From: Mucilaginibacter ginsenosidivorax
GTDB taxonomy: Bacteria; Bacteroidota; Bacteroidia; Sphingobacteriales; Sphingobacteriaceae
NCBI RefSeq assembly: GCF_007971525.1
Contig: NZ_CP042437.1
Coordinates: 1,984,001-2,048,000 of the forward strand
Reading direction: 5' to 3'
Length of the DNA: 64,000 bases
In this document: in pieces, positions 27,155 through 36,093 of the stretch
How the letters are laid out: every line of letters starts with the position of its first letter
How positions within the stretch are numbered: position 1 is the first letter of the stretch
Position numbers and translations under genes: made by a program
Notes under the pieces: generated by a model
Seen by the model: the letters and a program-made list of their open reading frames with translations, nothing else
Database searches by the model: none
What the model was told of the DNA's origin: nothing

Positions 27155-28558
27155 TTAAATATGAATCGCTCTATTCTCCGTAGCTGCTAAACAAGCCTCG
27201 CGCATAGCCTCAGTATAAGTTGGGTGGGCATGGCTGATCCGGGCTATATCCTCTGCCGATGCACGGAATTCCATGGCAACTACAGCCTCGGCAATCATAT
27301 CTGCCGCGCGGGGGCCAATCATGTGTACGCCTAAAATTTCGTCGGTAGTGGCATCGGCCAGTACTTTAACAAAACCGTCCAGGTCGCCGCTGGCACGTGC
27401 GCGGCCGCTGGCTTTAAAGGGGAACGATCCTGTTTTATATTTTACACCGGCTGCTTTCAATTGCTCTTCTGTCTGGCCAACAGCTGCAACTTCGGGCCAG
27501 GTATATACTACACCGGGGATCAGGTTGTAATCAATATGCGGTTTCTGGCCGGCAATAATTTCGGCAACAAGGGTACCTTCATCTTCTGCCTTGTGAGCAA
27601 GCATGGCGCCTTTAATTACATCGCCAATGGCATAAACACCTTTAACGCTGGTTTCCAGGTGGTCGTTCACGGTAATTTTGCGGCCGCGTTCTTCAACGGT
27701 GATGCCAATTTTATCTAAACCTAAACCATCGGTATAAGCTACGCGGCCAACGGCCACCAGGCAATAATCGCCTTTTAACTCTTGTTTCTCGCCTTTAGGC
27801 GTGTCGAAAGTAACAGTCACCTCTTTACCCTTTACGGTAGCGCCGGTTACTTTATGGCCCAGGTAAAACTCCATGCCCAGTTTAGTCAACACTTTTTGCA
27901 GTTCGCGGCCAAGGGCTTTGTCCATAGTTGGGATAATGCCATCCATAAATTCAATTACAGATACTTTTGCGCCTAAACGGGCATATACCGAACCCAGCTC
28001 CAGGCCAATAACACCACCGCCAATCAGCACCAGGTGCTTAGGCACTTCGGTAAGCGATAAAGCCTCAGTTGAAGTAATGATGCGTTTTTTATCGATTTTT
28101 AAAAATGGCAATGCCGATGGTTTTGACCCGGTGGCAATAATTACATTTTTACCGGTTATCTCGGTTTCGATACCATCGGCCTTTTTAACAGTGATGGTGT
28201 TTTTATCTTTAAATGATCCTACACCGTAGTGGGTATCAATCTTGTTTTTCTTCATCAGGTAGCTAATGCCGCTGGTATTGGCATTTACTACTTCCTGCTT
28301 GCGTTTTACCATCTGGCCAAAATCGATACTTAAATTTTCCAGCTTAATACCATGGGTGGTAAAAGTGTGGGCGGCGTTATGGTAATGCTCGGATGAATCG
28401 AGCAGGGCCTTGGATGGGATACAGCCCACATTAAGGCATGTACCGCCAAGGGTACTATATTTTTCGACGATAGCGGTTTTTAAACCCAACTGGGCGCAAC
28501 GTATAGCGGCCACATAGCCACCTGGGCCCGAACCGATAACGATAACATCATATTGCAT
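27155..28558 (-). CDS. lpdA: Dihydrolipoyl dehydrogenase (E3)
   Basis: This 467-residue flavoprotein reoxidises dihydrolipoamide of the 2-oxoacid dehydrogenase complexes and reduces NAD+. The FAD-binding GSGPGG sits at residues 9-14 and the redox disulfide in GGTCLNVGCIPSK (Cys41 and Cys46). The NAD-binding GGGVIGLELGSVYARLG lies near residue 180, and the C-terminal HAHPTYTEAMREA holds the active-site His-Glu pair. Length and motifs are complete. No E1 or E2 gene is adjacent, which is common for E3 in Bacteroidota. The gene is monocistronic and terminated by the hairpin at 27084-27119. Confidence 0.97.
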   Translation of the reverse strand: MQYDVIVIGSGPGGYVAAIRCAQLGLKTAIVEKYSTLGGTCLNVGCIPSKALLDSSEHYHNAAHTFTTHGIKLENLSIDFGQMVKRKQEVVNANTSGISYLMKKNKIDTHYGVGSFKDKNTITVKKADGIETEITGKNVIIATGSKPSALPFLKIDKKRIITSTEALSLTEVPKHLVLIGGGVIGLELGSVYARLGAKVSVIEFMDGIIPTMDKALGRELQKVLTKLGMEFYLGHKVTGATVKGKEVTVTFDTPKGEKQELKGDYCLVAVGRVAYTDGLGLDKIGITVEERGRKITVNDHLETSVKGVYAIGDVIKGAMLAHKAEDEGTLVAEIIAGQKPHIDYNLIPGVVYTWPEVAAVGQTEEQLKAAGVKYKTGSFPFKASGRARASGDLDGFVKVLADATTDEILGVHMIGPRAADMIAEAVVAMEFRASAEDIARISHAHPTYTEAMREACLAATENRAIHI

Positions 28559-28596
28559 AGTATTTTGTTTTATAGGACGGCAAAGTTAGTGGGAAT

Positions 28597-28643
28597 TATT
28601 GAATTACTGAATTATTGAATTGGTGAATTAGTGAATTGGGGAA
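28597..28643. repeat. Short tandem repeat upstream of lpdA
   Basis: Five to six imperfect units of the form tgaattnnt run in tandem about 40 nt upstream of the lpdA start codon. It is a simple-sequence tract with no obvious function. Confidence 0.6.
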
Positions 28644-28687
28644 TAGCGTTGTATTGCGGCCAAGACTCACCCGGCGAGCCGTTATAA

Positions 28688-28867
28688 CATGGCGAAGACG
28701 ACTCACCCCGACGAGGCTGCGCCCGTCTGCCCCTCTCTCCGACTGCGTCGCATAGAGGGGCTCAAAAAAGAAAAGGAAAAATGCGTTTTAACCCTCTTTG
28801 CGGCTTTAGCCGGAGAGAGGGTCGGCCAGCGTAGCGTAGCCGGGGTGAGTTGTCGCCAGCGTTCAAA
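28688..28867. repeat. Long palindromic repeat R1, copy 3
   Basis: The left arm begins catggcgaagacgactcacc and the right arm ends gggtgagttgtcgccagcg. Inner hairpins are formed by ccctctctccgactgcgtcg-like and caaccctctttgcggct-like arms. A partial duplicate of the outer end lies just upstream at 28655-28680. It sits between lpdA and the broken phosphotransferase gene. Confidence 0.85.
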
Positions 28868-28877
28868 CAATCACGCA

Positions 28878-29885
28878 TTAAATAAATCCCGACACACCAT
28901 ACTTATCCACCCACACTTTTATCAATGCCACCCTATCCTTGATAAACTTCGGCCCAAAAAACAGGTTCGACCAATCGTCAAAATGTTCATGCTGAAACCC
29001 GAGGTAAAAAATCCAGAAGCCAACGCCAAGGTAAGGGATGGCTTTTAGTTCATCGTTGCTAACGGCTCTTGTTTCCCGGTAGGCAGCCACAAAAACGGCA
29101 AACATCCGGTCGGCTTCCTCGTTCTTTAACCTGCCGGTATACACGTGCATAAAAAAGTGGACGAAAAACGACATCAGGTCGTTAACAAGCAAGCCTTTAC
29201 CGGCAAAGTCGAAATCGAAAAAAGTTAAGTTACCGGCATCGTCAAAATGAAAGTTTTTGGGCAAAAAATCTTACTGACAATAGCCATAGCTAAAGTTGGC
29301 GGTATTCAACAAGTTTAGCTTTTGCGCAACCTTGCCTGCCAGGTCTTTCAAATAAGCATACTCATCAGGCAGCTCTTTAAAAGCAGGTTCAAAACTTTTT
29401 ATGGGATTGATAAGCGTAGTTTCAATGCTATATTCCCTACGGGGATAACTAAGCCGGACCACCGACGTGATGTTATGCACCTTCGCCATCTCGTGACCAA
29501 TAGTTCTCAATTGTTCATCGCTTAAATCCATAACCGGGGCGCCTTCGGCGTATGAGAACAGGATGCCGTAACGGGCACCTTCGGGCGCGTTGAATTGTTG
29601 CAGTTGGCTGCCATCGATAGCGGTTATAGGGTAAGCTACACTTGCACCGCCATCTTTCAATAAATTGAGTAATTCAATTTCACCTTGTATTTCACCGTGC
29701 GAGCGGTGTTGTTCGCGGTAAATTTTCAATACATATTTGGCATCAATCGCTTCGATGATATAGGTATCGCTTACCCCACGCAATAAAAATTTACAGCTAA
29801 TGAGTTGCAAGCCATAAGCGTTGGCGATATAATTTTTTAAAGCAATGGCCGATAAGGTAGAATATTGAACGGGAAAATGTGCCAT
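28878..29885 (-). pseudogene. Phosphotransferase (APH/homoserine-kinase-like), interrupted by an in-frame stop
   Basis: Two consecutive segments in the same frame together give a complete aminoglycoside-phosphotransferase-fold protein of about 335 codons. The first (29885-29271, 204 codons) has the kinase-like N-lobe (YVLKIYREQHRS, then EIELLNLLKDGG) and ends at TAA just after SYGYCQ. The second continues in frame with DFLPKNFHFDDAGNLTFFDFDFAG, which holds the catalytic Asp-(x)4-Asn and the DFDFA metal-binding site. The stop therefore falls inside the catalytic HxDxxxxN loop, and the expected His reads Gln. There is no good start codon for the second part. The likely substrate is an amino-alcohol or sugar. 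I judge it inactivated, unless the stop is an assembly error. Confidence 0.8.
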
Positions 29886-30017
29886 AGTTTTAAAAATTGA
29901 AAAAGGGCTGCAATGATACGAAAATGAATAAAACCGGGACGGGTTTTATCCTATTTTACAGGGAAATAGCATTTAAACTTTTTAATGTAATAGGATTTTT
30001 AATACCGGGACAGGATT

Positions 30018-30392
30018 ATCAAAGAAGCTGTCCAAAAACGGTTAAATAAAAAAGTGTTATTGCTTTATACACACCATCACGTATTTGAATATTTAAACAT
30101 CCGATTGAACGCTGGCTACGACTCACCCCGCCGACGCTGCGCTGGGCCACCCTCTCTTCACCTTCGGCGGAAAGAGGGCATAGTACACTAATGTTATTAT
30201 AATCAACAATTTATAAAATAAAAATTTATAAAACCCTCTTTACGGCTTCAGCCGGATAGAGGGTCGGCCAGCGCAGCGTAGCCGGGGTGAGTCGTCTCCG
30301 CCATGCGATATACCACATTTCCCACCGCCGCGGTTCGCCCGGCTTTAATGCTCAATAATCGTCTTTTTTTGTTTTTAGACCGCTTCTAAAAA
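30018..30392. mobile_element. MITE-like element carrying palindromic repeat R1, copy 4
   Basis: The ends agaagctgtccaaaaa (30018) and tttttagaccgcttcta (30372-30390) are imperfect inverted repeats. The core (30104-30310) is the R1 palindrome in opposite orientation to copy 3. The left flank (ttattgctttatacacacca, then aaacatccgattgaacgc) matches the right flank of copy 1 in reverse complement. The right flank (catgcgatataccac) matches that of copy 2. It encodes no protein, so it would need a helper in trans. Confidence 0.65.
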
Positions 30393-30425
30393 ACCGTAAA
30401 CTCTCCAGGTCGACGCAATACTAAT

Positions 30426-30520
30426 AAAGGCGCTTGCCTCGGTAGAGGCTACCTGTTTGTAGAAAAACGTCAAATTTCTATTTATGCCCCGTAGGGGTTA
30501 CCTACCTTTCTACATCAAAT
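30426..30520. repeat. Small dispersed-type palindrome upstream of the M1 peptidase
   Basis: The segment contains ggtagaggctacctgtttgtagaaa and an opposing gccccgtaggggttacctac, each with internal dyad symmetry. I have a general memory of such sequences recurring in Sphingobacteriaceae. Only one copy occurs in this window. Confidence 0.4.
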
Positions 30521-30684
30521 TTAAAAAGCCATTTCCCTGTCGTATTTTAGCTAACATTGGCCATTTATTAGCTGCTTCATGTAACAGTGTTGTATTAAAT
30601 TATTTGTTAGCAATTATGTTGCTAAATTAGGCTGTTATTTTGACTGATTTTATTATTCACTTCATTTCCCTGTATCTATAAGAT

Positions 30685-32346
30685 ATGAATTTTAAGCTTT
30701 TATACCCACTCCTTATCCTCGTAGGATTAGTCCCTTTTACATCAAACGCTCAACTTCTGCAGGAAAAAGAAGCCTTTACCCATGCCGATAGCCTGCGCGG
30801 TAACTTAACCGCACCGCGCGCATGCTACGATATCAATTACTACCACCTGGATGTTAAGTTTGATATCGACCATAAAGCTATCAGCGGCAGCAACCTGTTT
30901 AAATTTACCGCCACACACGATTTTACACTGCTGCAGTTTGATTTGTTTGCCAATCTTAGTGTAGATAAAGTAGTTTATAAAGGTAAACCACTGCCTTTTA
31001 AGCGCGATGCCAATGCCGTTTTTGTAACTTTTCCAAAAACGATTACCAAAGGCAGTAAAGATCAGTTCACCGTTTATTACTCGGGCAAACCAACCATTGC
31101 CCTAAACGCGCCCTGGGATGGCGGCGTTGTTTACAAACAAGATTCGCTTAAAAAGCCATGGGTGGTTACTGCCTGCGAGGGTGTGGGTGCCAGCATCTGG
31201 TGGCCCAATAAAGATCACCTGAGCGATGAGGTTGATAGCATGCTCATCAGCATCAGCGTACCCAAGGGATTAAAAGATGTATCTAACGGTCGCCTGCGCA
31301 AGGTTACGCCTTTAAAGGATGGTTACACTAAATTCGACTGGTTTGTGGCCAACCCCATTAACAACTATGATGTGGTTGCCAACATTGGCGATTATGTACA
31401 TTTTGGCGATACCTACATGGGCGAAAAAGGCAAACTTACCATGGATTACTGGGTACTGCCCACCAGTTTGGAGAAGGCGAAAAAACATTTTAGTGCCAAT
31501 GCAAGGCCTATGCTTAAAGCTTTTGAGCACTGGTTTGGCCCCTACCCTTTTTATGAGGACGGCTACAAACTGGTAGAAACCCCGCACCTGGGCATGGAGC
31601 ACCAGAGCGCTACGGCCTATGGCAACCATTTTTTAAATGGCTATTTGGGCTACGATATGTCGGGCACGGGCTGGGGACTGAAATGGGACTACATTATTAT
31701 ACACGAAAGCGGCCACGAGTGGTTTGGCAACAACATTACCGGGAAAGATTTGGGTGATATGTGGATCCACGAAAGCTTTACCTGTTATTCGGAATCGTTG
31801 TTCATAGAAGATAACTGGGGCAAAAAAGCCGGGCAGGATTACAACTTTGGCTTAAGGGAAGGCATTAACAACGACAGCCCTGTTGTTGGCCCCTACAATG
31901 TAAACAAAGAAGGATCGGGCGACATGTACCCCAAAGGAGCGGTAGTGCTTAACATGGTGCGCACCATTATTAACGATGATGAAAAATGGCGTGCTATACT
32001 ACGCGGCCTCAACAAAACTTTTTACCACCAAACCGTTACATACGACCAGGTGGTAAATTACATTACAGAACAATCGGGCAAAAACCTGCTGCCGGTATTT
32101 GACCAATACCTGCGCTATAAAGACCTGCCCATCCTGGAGTTTGCAACTGTAAGGGGCAAATTCAGCGCAAGGTGGATAGCCAACGCCAAAGATTTCGCTA
32201 TGCCCGTTTTAGTCCGCGCAAAAGGCGGCGAATACAAGTTTATAACGCCTACTACCCGCTTTACACCTGTTGACATCGACGGGGTAAACAAGGATAATAT
32301 TGAGGTGGATAAGTTGAATTTTTATGTGGGGGTGTTGGTGGATTGA
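30685..32346 (+). CDS. M1-family zinc metallopeptidase, tandem copy 1
   Basis: This 553-residue exported protein has a signal peptide (MNFKLLYPLLILVGLVPF...). It carries the gluzincin motif HESGH (His340, Glu341, His344) followed 19 residues later by the third zinc ligand Glu363 in MWIHESF. M1 enzymes are aminopeptidases. The exopeptidase GxMEN motif appears as LGMEHQSATAYGNH near residue 305, with His in place of Asn. The chain lacks the long C-terminal helical domain of larger M1 enzymes. A close paralogue follows 217 nt downstream. Location is probably periplasmic or surface. Confidence 0.93.
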   Translation: MNFKLLYPLLILVGLVPFTSNAQLLQEKEAFTHADSLRGNLTAPRACYDINYYHLDVKFDIDHKAISGSNLFKFTATHDFTLLQFDLFANLSVDKVVYKGKPLPFKRDANAVFVTFPKTITKGSKDQFTVYYSGKPTIALNAPWDGGVVYKQDSLKKPWVVTACEGVGASIWWPNKDHLSDEVDSMLISISVPKGLKDVSNGRLRKVTPLKDGYTKFDWFVANPINNYDVVANIGDYVHFGDTYMGEKGKLTMDYWVLPTSLEKAKKHFSANARPMLKAFEHWFGPYPFYEDGYKLVETPHLGMEHQSATAYGNHFLNGYLGYDMSGTGWGLKWDYIIIHESGHEWFGNNITGKDLGDMWIHESFTCYSESLFIEDNWGKKAGQDYNFGLREGINNDSPVVGPYNVNKEGSGDMYPKGAVVLNMVRTIINDDEKWRAILRGLNKTFYHQTVTYDQVVNYITEQSGKNLLPVFDQYLRYKDLPILEFATVRGKFSARWIANAKDFAMPVLVRAKGGEYKFITPTTRFTPVDIDGVNKDNIEVDKLNFYVGVLVD

Positions 32347-32390
32347 GGGAGTGGTTGATTGGGTTGGATTGAGTTGATTAGGTTAAACTC

Positions 32391-32527
32391 GTTGTCATTT
32401 CGAACGAACCAGCAGGGCCTTGAGCATTGGGGGTGAGGAGAAATCTTCTACACCCTGCATCTTAACGAGCTTCTCGATATGCAGGGTGTAGAAGATTTCT
32501 CCTCGTACCTCGTTCGAAATGACAACG
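32391..32527. repeat. Palindromic repeat R3 between the two M1 genes
   Basis: The left arm gttgtcatttcgaacga ... gaggagaaatcttctacacc is answered by ggtgtagaagatttctcctc ... tcgttcgaaatgacaac. The arms are almost perfectly complementary over 45-50 nt. Such inverted repeats with a gtcatttcgaacga end are familiar in Bacteroidota genomes (recollection). The transcript could fold into a long hairpin between the paralogues. Confidence 0.85.
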
Positions 32528-32569
32528 TTTTTTTAATGCTTAAAGGAGTGGAATTTTACAATATTGAAT

Positions 32570-34240
32570 ATGAAAAATCTATACAAATACACACTGGGCC
32601 TTTTGATGGCTGGTGCAAGTTTTTTGCCGGCAAATGCACAATTAGGTACAGTAAAAGAAAAATTTACCAGGGCCGATACTTTACGCGGATCGTTAACTAC
32701 GCCGCTGCGTACCTGTTACGATATCAATTACTATCACCTGGATGTGAAATTTGATGTCGATAAAAAATTTATCAGCGGTAACGTGCTGTTTAAGTTTACC
32801 GCAGTAAGCGATTTTGATAAGCTGCAATTTGACCTTTGGAATAACCTGAAGATTGAAAAAGTGGTTTACAAAGGGCAGGAGTTAAAATATACCCGCGAGT
32901 TTAACGCCGTGTTTTTAACCTTCCCCAAAAACATCAGCAAGGGCAGTAAGGACGAGTTTACCGTTTACTACTCGGGCAACCCAACTATTGCCAAACGTGC
33001 GCCATGGGATGGCGGAGTGGAGTATAACACCGACTCGCTGGGCCATGCCTGGGTATCAACAGCCTGCCAGGGCATGGGGGCCAGCGTATGGTGGCCAACT
33101 AAAGATCAGCAGGAGGATGAGGTTGACAGCGCCCTCATCAGCATCAGCGTACCAAAAGGTTTAAAAGATGTATCAAACGGCCGTTTACGCAAAGTTACCG
33201 ACCTGAAAGATGGCTATACCCGTTTTGATTGGTTTGTAGCCAACCCTATTAACAACTATGATATTGAAGCCAATATTGGTGATTACACCCATTACGAAGG
33301 CATTTATGACGGCGAAAAAGGCAAACTCACCATGGATTTTTGGCCGCTAAGCTATAACCTTGATAAAGCCAAAGCACAATGGGGGCTTGATGCGCCGCGG
33401 ATGCTCAAAGCATTTGAACATTGGTTTGGCCCTTACCCCTTTTATGAGGATGGATACAAACTGGTAGAAAGCCACCACCTGGGTATGGAACACCAAAGCG
33501 GCACAGCTTACGGCAATCACTATAAAAACGGCTACCTGGGCCGCGATCTTTCGGGTACAGGCTGGGGCTTAAAATGGGATTTCATCGTAATACATGAAAG
33601 CGGTCACGAATGGTTTGGCAACAACATTACATCTAAGGACCTTGCCGATATGTGGATCCACGAAAGTTTCACCAACTACTCTGAGTCGTTATTTGTAGAA
33701 ACCTTTTACGGCAAACAGGCTGGCCAGGAATATGTACACGGCACCCGCATGGCTATCGTGAACGACAGGCCCATTGTTGGCGCTTACGGCGTAAACAAAG
33801 AAGGCTCGGGCGATATGTACTACAAAGGCGGTAATATGCTTAACATGATCCGCACTATTATTAATGACGATGACAAATGGCGCAGCATCCTGCGTGGCCT
33901 CAACAAAACTTTTTACCACCAAACCGTTACTTACAACCAGGTGGTTGATTATATCAGCAAAGAGGCCGGCATGAACCTGGCGCCGGTATTTGACCAGTAC
34001 CTGCATTACAAAACCATCCCCATCCTCGAGATCATGTTCCGTGAAGGCAAAAGCTATGCCCGCTGGACCAGCACAGATGCCAAAGACTTTGCCATGTCCG
34101 TTAAAGTGCGCGTAAAAGGCGGCGATTATAAATTTATCACCCCAACCAAACAATTCAAACCTTTTGAGTTAGCAGGCGCCACAAAGGATAACATTGAAAT
34201 TGACACATTTAATTATTATATTGGGGTGTTGGTGGAGTGA
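32570..34240 (+). CDS. M1-family zinc metallopeptidase, tandem copy 2
   Basis: This paralogue of the preceding gene has 556 residues from the ATG at 32570, where MKNLYKYTLGLLMAGASFLPANAQ gives a signal peptide; an ATG two codons earlier is possible. Zinc-site residues are His342, Glu343, His346 and Glu365. The GMEHQSGTAYGNH block is again His-variant relative to GAMEN. Identity with copy 1 is high over the whole length, at a glance more than 65 percent. This suggests duplication followed by insertion of the R3 palindrome between them. The R2 repeat begins at the stop codon. Confidence 0.93.
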   Translation: MKNLYKYTLGLLMAGASFLPANAQLGTVKEKFTRADTLRGSLTTPLRTCYDINYYHLDVKFDVDKKFISGNVLFKFTAVSDFDKLQFDLWNNLKIEKVVYKGQELKYTREFNAVFLTFPKNISKGSKDEFTVYYSGNPTIAKRAPWDGGVEYNTDSLGHAWVSTACQGMGASVWWPTKDQQEDEVDSALISISVPKGLKDVSNGRLRKVTDLKDGYTRFDWFVANPINNYDIEANIGDYTHYEGIYDGEKGKLTMDFWPLSYNLDKAKAQWGLDAPRMLKAFEHWFGPYPFYEDGYKLVESHHLGMEHQSGTAYGNHYKNGYLGRDLSGTGWGLKWDFIVIHESGHEWFGNNITSKDLADMWIHESFTNYSESLFVETFYGKQAGQEYVHGTRMAIVNDRPIVGAYGVNKEGSGDMYYKGGNMLNMIRTIINDDDKWRSILRGLNKTFYHQTVTYNQVVDYISKEAGMNLAPVFDQYLHYKTIPILEIMFREGKSYARWTSTDAKDFAMSVKVRVKGGDYKFITPTKQFKPFELAGATKDNIEIDTFNYYIGVLVE

Positions 34241-34326
34241 GCCCCACCCAAACCCTCCCCGGAAGGGAGGGCTTAAAAAAATTTTAAAGTCTCCCCTACT
34301 GGGGGAGATTTAGAGGGGGCTTTTTT
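34241..34326. repeat. Palindromic dispersed repeat R2, copy 2
   Basis: The sequence is nearly identical to 18270-18367, with the hairpins ccctccccggaagggaggg and tctcccctactgggggaga. It ends in a run of eight T residues and starts at the stop codon of the second M1 gene, so it could double as a terminator. Confidence 0.85.
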
Positions 34327-34388
34327 TTGATTTCCATGCAACCTCGCCAAATAACTTGCGTCATATAGCTACATAAGAGATAATTAAG

Positions 34389-35126
34389 ATGAAAACATTA
34401 AGTAAAATATTACTGATTGCTGCTTTGATAACAGGTACTGCAGGCTATACAATTGCAAAAACAAATACCCCAACCGACGAGGTTACCCAAAACACAGAAG
34501 ACCGCCACTTATCTGGTTTCACATCGGTAAGCGTTGCCGGCTCGTTTGATGTGGTTATTACCCAGGGGGCAACAGAATCTGTTAAGGTACAGGCGCCTTC
34601 TGATGTTATCAGCCGCATTATTACCGAAGTGGAAGGTAACACCCTTAAAATTTATACCAAAAGCGATAACGACTGGCACTGGTTTGATGGCGGCCACAAA
34701 AAGGTTATGATCTACGTATCTATTAAAGAAGTAAACGGCGTATCACTTTCAGGTTCGGGCGATGTATCATTCAGGGAAGGTTTGCGTGCCGGCTCTTTTA
34801 GATTGAAACTTACCGGATCGGGCGATGTAAGCGGCAAGCTTTGGGTTAAAAACCTGGATGTGAACCTTGCTGGCTCGGGCGATATCAAAATAAGCGGTAC
34901 CGCCGATAATTCAAACATCAGCGTAGCCGGTTCTGGCGATTATACCGCAAGGGATTTAACAACCAATACCGCATCGGTACGTGTTGCAGGCTCAGGCGAT
35001 GCCAGGGTGAACGTAAGCCAAAAACTGGAAGCATCCGTAGTAGGCTCGGGCGATGTTTATTATACAGGCAGTGTAAAAAGTGTGAGCAGCTCTAAGATAG
35101 GAAGCGGCGATGTGAGCAGGATGTAA
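34389..35126 (+). CDS. DUF2807 (head-GIN) domain exported protein
   Basis: This 245-residue protein has a signal peptide of about 24 residues. It continues with HLSGFTSVSVAGSFDVVITQG, the standard opening of the DUF2807 beta-helix domain. At least seven GSGD repeats at intervals of 17-28 residues (for example SGSGDVSF, TGSGDVSG, AGSGDIKI, AGSGDYTA, AGSGDARV, VGSGDVYY, IGSGDVSR) build the turns. The domain is a putative adhesin or periplasmic scaffold of unknown biochemical role. It ends in front of a diverged R2 repeat and a bidirectional terminator shared with the convergent gene. Confidence 0.9.
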   Translation: MKTLSKILLIAALITGTAGYTIAKTNTPTDEVTQNTEDRHLSGFTSVSVAGSFDVVITQGATESVKVQAPSDVISRIITEVEGNTLKIYTKSDNDWHWFDGGHKKVMIYVSIKEVNGVSLSGSGDVSFREGLRAGSFRLKLTGSGDVSGKLWVKNLDVNLAGSGDIKISGTADNSNISVAGSGDYTARDLTTNTASVRVAGSGDARVNVSQKLEASVVGSGDVYYTGSVKSVSSSKIGSGDVSRM

Positions 35127-35275
35127 GAGCCTCACCTAACCCTCTCCAAAAGAGAGGGCTTTTTGATTTGCATAAAGCCTTCATAAAAAAAGCGATGAAT
35201 TGAACTCATCGCTTTTTCTATTTTCAATATTGTTTTTTCCCACCTCTCCTTTGCAGAGGGCCGGGATGAGGCTTT
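35127..35275. repeat. Diverged R2-type repeat with embedded bidirectional terminator
   Basis: The outer arms cctcacctaaccctctcc and cagagggccgggatgagg are imperfect inverted repeats, and ccctctccaaaagagaggg makes a short hairpin. At 35185-35217 a 7-bp stem (gcgatga/tcatcgc) flanked by A7 and T5 is a clear terminator for both convergent genes. Confidence 0.75.
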
Positions 35276-35999
35276 AAAATCTCGTATAAAAAGCAAGCTG
35301 CGCCACGTGGTTAATGGTGTACGCTTCGGCTTGTTTAATGTATTGATTCAGGTAGCCGGTTTCCACATCAATCATTTTATTAATGCGATAACCAATAGCT
35401 ACGTAGGCACGGTTTTGGTCGAAAAAGTGTTTGTTTACCTTGTTTTTGTTTTGGATGTTTACAAACACCTCGTTTTGTAAGGCCACAAACGGTCCCTGCG
35501 CAAACACAGCCGAGTCCTTTTTCAAAGGCACAATGGCCCGTGCAAAATATCTGAAGCGCTGGGCAAAGTAGTTATCGTTTTTGGTTGCGGCAGTGTTACC
35601 CAAAAAGCGCTGCTCCAAACGCAAACGATGCGCCAGGTTTACATTTTTGCTCAGTTTATGGGTATAAGTATATTGTTGCCAGATACGGTGTTCGGGACGA
35701 AAGGTTTGATCGCCGGCAGTGGTGCGGCCATAGGTGGCTATGTAGGCATAACCCAAAGCGCCAACCTTGTTTTTGGCAAAATAGTAATTGGCAGATGGGC
35801 GCAGCAAAATATGTTTCAGGTAACTCAGCTCGTCATGTGAGCGTAGTTGTCCGTCGAACGAGTAGCCCCAATGTTCGGATAGTTTTTGCGAGTGGAACAC
35901 TGCTGCCCAACCCGAAAACTGGTTATCCTGCGCAAATAACCGGGCAGGTACAATGAACAATAAGGCGGCCAAAATCAGTAACTTTTTTTTTAATTGCAT
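35274..35999 (-). CDS. DUF2490-domain protein
   Basis: This 241-residue exported protein has a signal peptide (MQLKKKLLILAALLFIVPARLFAQD). It then has the DUF2490 pattern of alternating beta-strands: FSGWAAVFHSQKLSEHWGYS, then LLRPSANYYFAKN, EHRIWQQYTYTHKL and RLRLEQRFL. It ends in an aromatic (FYTRF), as outer-membrane beta-barrels do. The family is described only as a putative outer-membrane protein. It converges on the DUF2807 gene. Confidence 0.88.
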   Translation of the reverse strand: MQLKKKLLILAALLFIVPARLFAQDNQFSGWAAVFHSQKLSEHWGYSFDGQLRSHDELSYLKHILLRPSANYYFAKNKVGALGYAYIATYGRTTAGDQTFRPEHRIWQQYTYTHKLSKNVNLAHRLRLEQRFLGNTAATKNDNYFAQRFRYFARAIVPLKKDSAVFAQGPFVALQNEVFVNIQNKNKVNKHFFDQNRAYVAIGYRINKMIDVETGYLNQYIKQAEAYTINHVAQLAFYTRF

Positions 36000-36093
36000 A
36001 GATGTATTATTTATAAAGTGATGATAAGATTGTTTTTAATCTCCATTGCAGGGGAGATCTTTATATTAATATCTACCTCTATCAGGATATAAT

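Noticed and set aside
28689..29048. 119-codon plus-strand ORF
   Set aside because: The first part is R1 palindrome and the rest is antisense to the phosphotransferase pseudogene.
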